Of a stretch of 64,000 nucleotides of DNA, positions 62,439 to 64,000 are shown piece after piece. How positions within the stretch are numbered: position 1 is the first letter of the stretch; each line of letters begins with the position of its first letter. The DNA is taken from assembly GCA_964434165.1 (NCBI GenBank), contig CAYSUS010000035.1, forward strand, positions 4,661-68,660, written 5' to 3'. Both the position numbers and the translations under genes were made by a program. The notes below the pieces were generated by a model that saw nothing but the letters and a program-made list of their open reading frames with translations, made no database searches and was not told the origin of the DNA. This DNA is from CAYSUS01 sp964434165. GTDB lineage: Bacteria; Planctomycetota; Planctomycetia; Pirellulales; Thermoguttaceae.

Positions 62439-63950
62439 ATGGCTTACCGATTGCTGACAGGTGCGACCGGACTGCTGGGCAGGTACCTGCTTCGTGACCT
62501 CTTGCTTGAAGGCCAGCCGGTGGCGGTTCTGGTGCGTCCGTCGCGCCTGGAGACTGCCGAGGAGCGAATCGATGCGGTGCTTGCCTACTGGGAGGAGCAG
62601 TGGGGCAGACGCCTCCCCAGGCCGGTCGTGCTTCAGGGTGACGTTCGGCACCCCCTTTTCGGGCTGGAACGCGGCGACCGCGACTGGTTGCGGCGGCACG
62701 CGGACCGGCTTCTGCATTCCGCCGCGAGCCTTACGTTCCAGGAGAAGGACGGAGAGCCTTGGGCCAGCAACGTCAACGGAGTCCAGAACGCCCTGGACTT
62801 GTGCCGGGAATGCTCCCTTTCTTTACTGGAGCACGTTTCCACGGCCTACGTCTGTGGGTTGCGGGACGGCCGCGTGCTCGAGACGGAGCTCGACGTGGGC
62901 CAGGAGCATGGAAACGACTACGAGCGATCCAAGACGAAGGCGGAGCAGCTGATCCGCTCGGCCGGTCTTCTCTCCGCCTATACCATATTCCGCCCTTCGA
63001 TCATCGTGGGCGACTCCCGCCTGGGGTACACGTCGTCGTTTCATGGCTTCTACAGCCCGCTCCGCGTGGTCGCGGCGCTGCTTACCTCGGTGGACCTTCA
63101 CGACGCGCTCCAGGTGAACTACCTCGAACTGCTTGGTCTGTCGGGACGGGAGCGCAAGAACTTCGTGCCGGTCGATTGGGTGAGCGAGGCCATCACCACG
63201 ATCCTCGCGCGCGAGGAGCCGCGCAACCGGACCTACGCCCTGGTGTCCGAGCGTCCGGTCTCGGGTGATCGGCTCCAGAGGGCCTTCGTCGCGATAGTCC
63301 GGAAACACCTTGCCGAGGCCGGGCGATCCGTCGCCGCGCGTCGATCGGGCAACGGGGCGCCCTTGCAGGACGATCCGATGCGGCCGGGGCTCGATCTGTT
63401 TCGGAGTCGCTTCGTCGAGCAATTCGCCGTGTATCGGAGTTACTGGCGCGACGATCCCGAGTTCGACTGCGCGAACACGCGCGCCGCCCTTCCCGACCTG
63501 CCGTGTCCCGAACTGACCGATGAGGTGCTGCAGCGGCTTTGCCGTTACGCGCTCCAGACCAACTTCGGTTTCCCGCAGCGCCGCTATCAGGCGCCGGCGT
63601 TCCTTCCCCGGCAGTGGCTGGGCGCTTTGGGCAACGACGTGCGCGACGGCCTGGAATCGACCGCGCAGTCGACACCGCGCGGGGACCTGGGACTGGCCGT
63701 CACCGGCCCCGGCGGCGGATGCTGGACGGTTCGATCCCCACAAGAGGGCTCCTTTGCGATTCGGCGAGGAGCGGAAGGCGAGGCGCCCGTGGCCCGCATG
63801 ACGGCGGAGACCTTTCACGCGCTCATCTCGGGGCGGCTTTCGTTCGACGAGGCCCGCAGCCGGGGGGCTTTGCTCCTCATCGGCGACCCGTCGGCATCCG
63901 AGACACTACGTGCCTTCCTACTTGCAGCGGTCGCGCGGTCCGGCACCTAG
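62439..63950 (+). CDS. thioester-reductase-like SDR with C-terminal SCP2-like domain
   Basis: The 503-residue product opens with an extended SDR domain of the fatty acyl-CoA/thioester reductase type (about 1-300): TGATGLLGRYLLRDLL, HSAASLTFQ, EHVSTAYVCG and the active-site Tyr161-x3-Lys165 (YERSK). After a helical stretch (about 300-400) the C-terminus (about 405-500) has a sterol-carrier-like pattern: CWTVRSPQEGSFAIRRGAEGEAPVARMTAETFHALISGRLSFDEARSRGALLLIGD. It may reductively release or reduce a lipid or polyketide thioester while holding a lipid. It is the last visible gene of the right-hand tailoring locus; the locus may continue past the edge. Confidence 0.8.
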   Translation: MAYRLLTGATGLLGRYLLRDLLLEGQPVAVLVRPSRLETAEERIDAVLAYWEEQWGRRLPRPVVLQGDVRHPLFGLERGDRDWLRRHADRLLHSAASLTFQEKDGEPWASNVNGVQNALDLCRECSLSLLEHVSTAYVCGLRDGRVLETELDVGQEHGNDYERSKTKAEQLIRSAGLLSAYTIFRPSIIVGDSRLGYTSSFHGFYSPLRVVAALLTSVDLHDALQVNYLELLGLSGRERKNFVPVDWVSEAITTILAREEPRNRTYALVSERPVSGDRLQRAFVAIVRKHLAEAGRSVAARRSGNGAPLQDDPMRPGLDLFRSRFVEQFAVYRSYWRDDPEFDCANTRAALPDLPCPELTDEVLQRLCRYALQTNFGFPQRRYQAPAFLPRQWLGALGNDVRDGLESTAQSTPRGDLGLAVTGPGGGCWTVRSPQEGSFAIRRGAEGEAPVARMTAETFHALISGRLSFDEARSRGALLLIGDPSASETLRAFLLAAVARSGT

Positions 63951-64000
63951 GCTTTGTCTCAAAACACGAGATCGACGTCGTATCGTAGGTACTGCTGGAT

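Noticed and set aside
1..64000. RNA genes, CRISPR arrays, insertion sequences, prophage or riboswitches
   Set aside because: I looked for tRNA-like T-loops and acceptor stems, regular direct repeats, transposase or integrase motifs and leader motifs and recognised none. A dedicated search would be needed to exclude small RNAs.
63951..64000. Start of another gene or mobile element at the right edge
   Set aside because: Only 50 bases remain after the reductase gene and they show no start with a ribosome-binding site or terminal repeat.

Overview
The window is high-GC, densely coded bacterial DNA that reads as a planctomycete (Planctomycetota), probably an environmental lineage. The indicators are an exosortase operon with a set of PEP-CTERM-like secreted proteins, a sulfatase, a haem-motif HZS_alpha/PD40-type protein, FG-GAP and NxxGxxAF repeat proteins, a Kdo/LPS locus, and the degenerate inverted-repeat junk typical of planctomycete genomes. 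I saw no rRNA, tRNA, CRISPR array, insertion sequence or phage gene.

Layout. 2-4251: a truncated dihaem-motif secreted protein converging on a secreted six-hairpin glycosidase-like protein. 4579-15738: a FixJ/LuxR-type regulator with a degenerate receiver, then an exosortase operon (exosortase, Wzz/BY-kinase, EpsI-like protein, giant TPR protein, MFS/spermidine-synthase fusion) closed by a strong terminator. 15763-22604: six minus-strand secreted proteins with C-terminal sorting anchors of the VPAP/VPTP type, the presumed exosortase substrates. 23038-32659: a lipoprotein, an operon of DapA-like aldolase, sodium:solute symporter and FG-GAP protein, a secreted beta-propeller-like protein and a sulfatase. 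32736-44712: one minus-strand cell-envelope cluster (kdsD, kdsC, a giant LptC/LptA-like protein, a polytopic membrane protein, hpt, two GT4 glycosyltransferases, asnB) whose larger intercistronic gaps carry inverted-repeat elements. 45025-52682: class II aldolase, a secreted protein, a flavoprotein lacking its redox cysteines, an orphan FliN-like protein and a TPR protein. 52868-63950: a two-partner secretion pair (TpsA, TpsB) whose genes enclose and adjoin an apparent lipid or polyketide tailoring locus (O-methyltransferase, tandem SDR fusion, 3-hydroxyacyl-CoA dehydrogenase, reductase-SCP2 fusion) that may continue past the right edge.

The most interesting signal is a shared regulatory architecture. 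Eight copies of a dyad, TKCGC-N(3-4)-GCGAA when read toward the gene, lie at three places only as far as I could see by eye: 147-178 bp ahead of the start codon of the FixJ-like regulator and of two anchor-protein transcription units. Centres are spaced by roughly integral helical turns. At both anchor-protein loci the dyads sit 39-40 bp upstream of near-identical TTGACA-N16-TAGGNT promoters. The regulator has Glu where FixJ-type receivers have the phosphorylated Asp, so it may be a phosphorylation-independent activator that controls itself and the exosortase substrates. This is inference from sequence alone.
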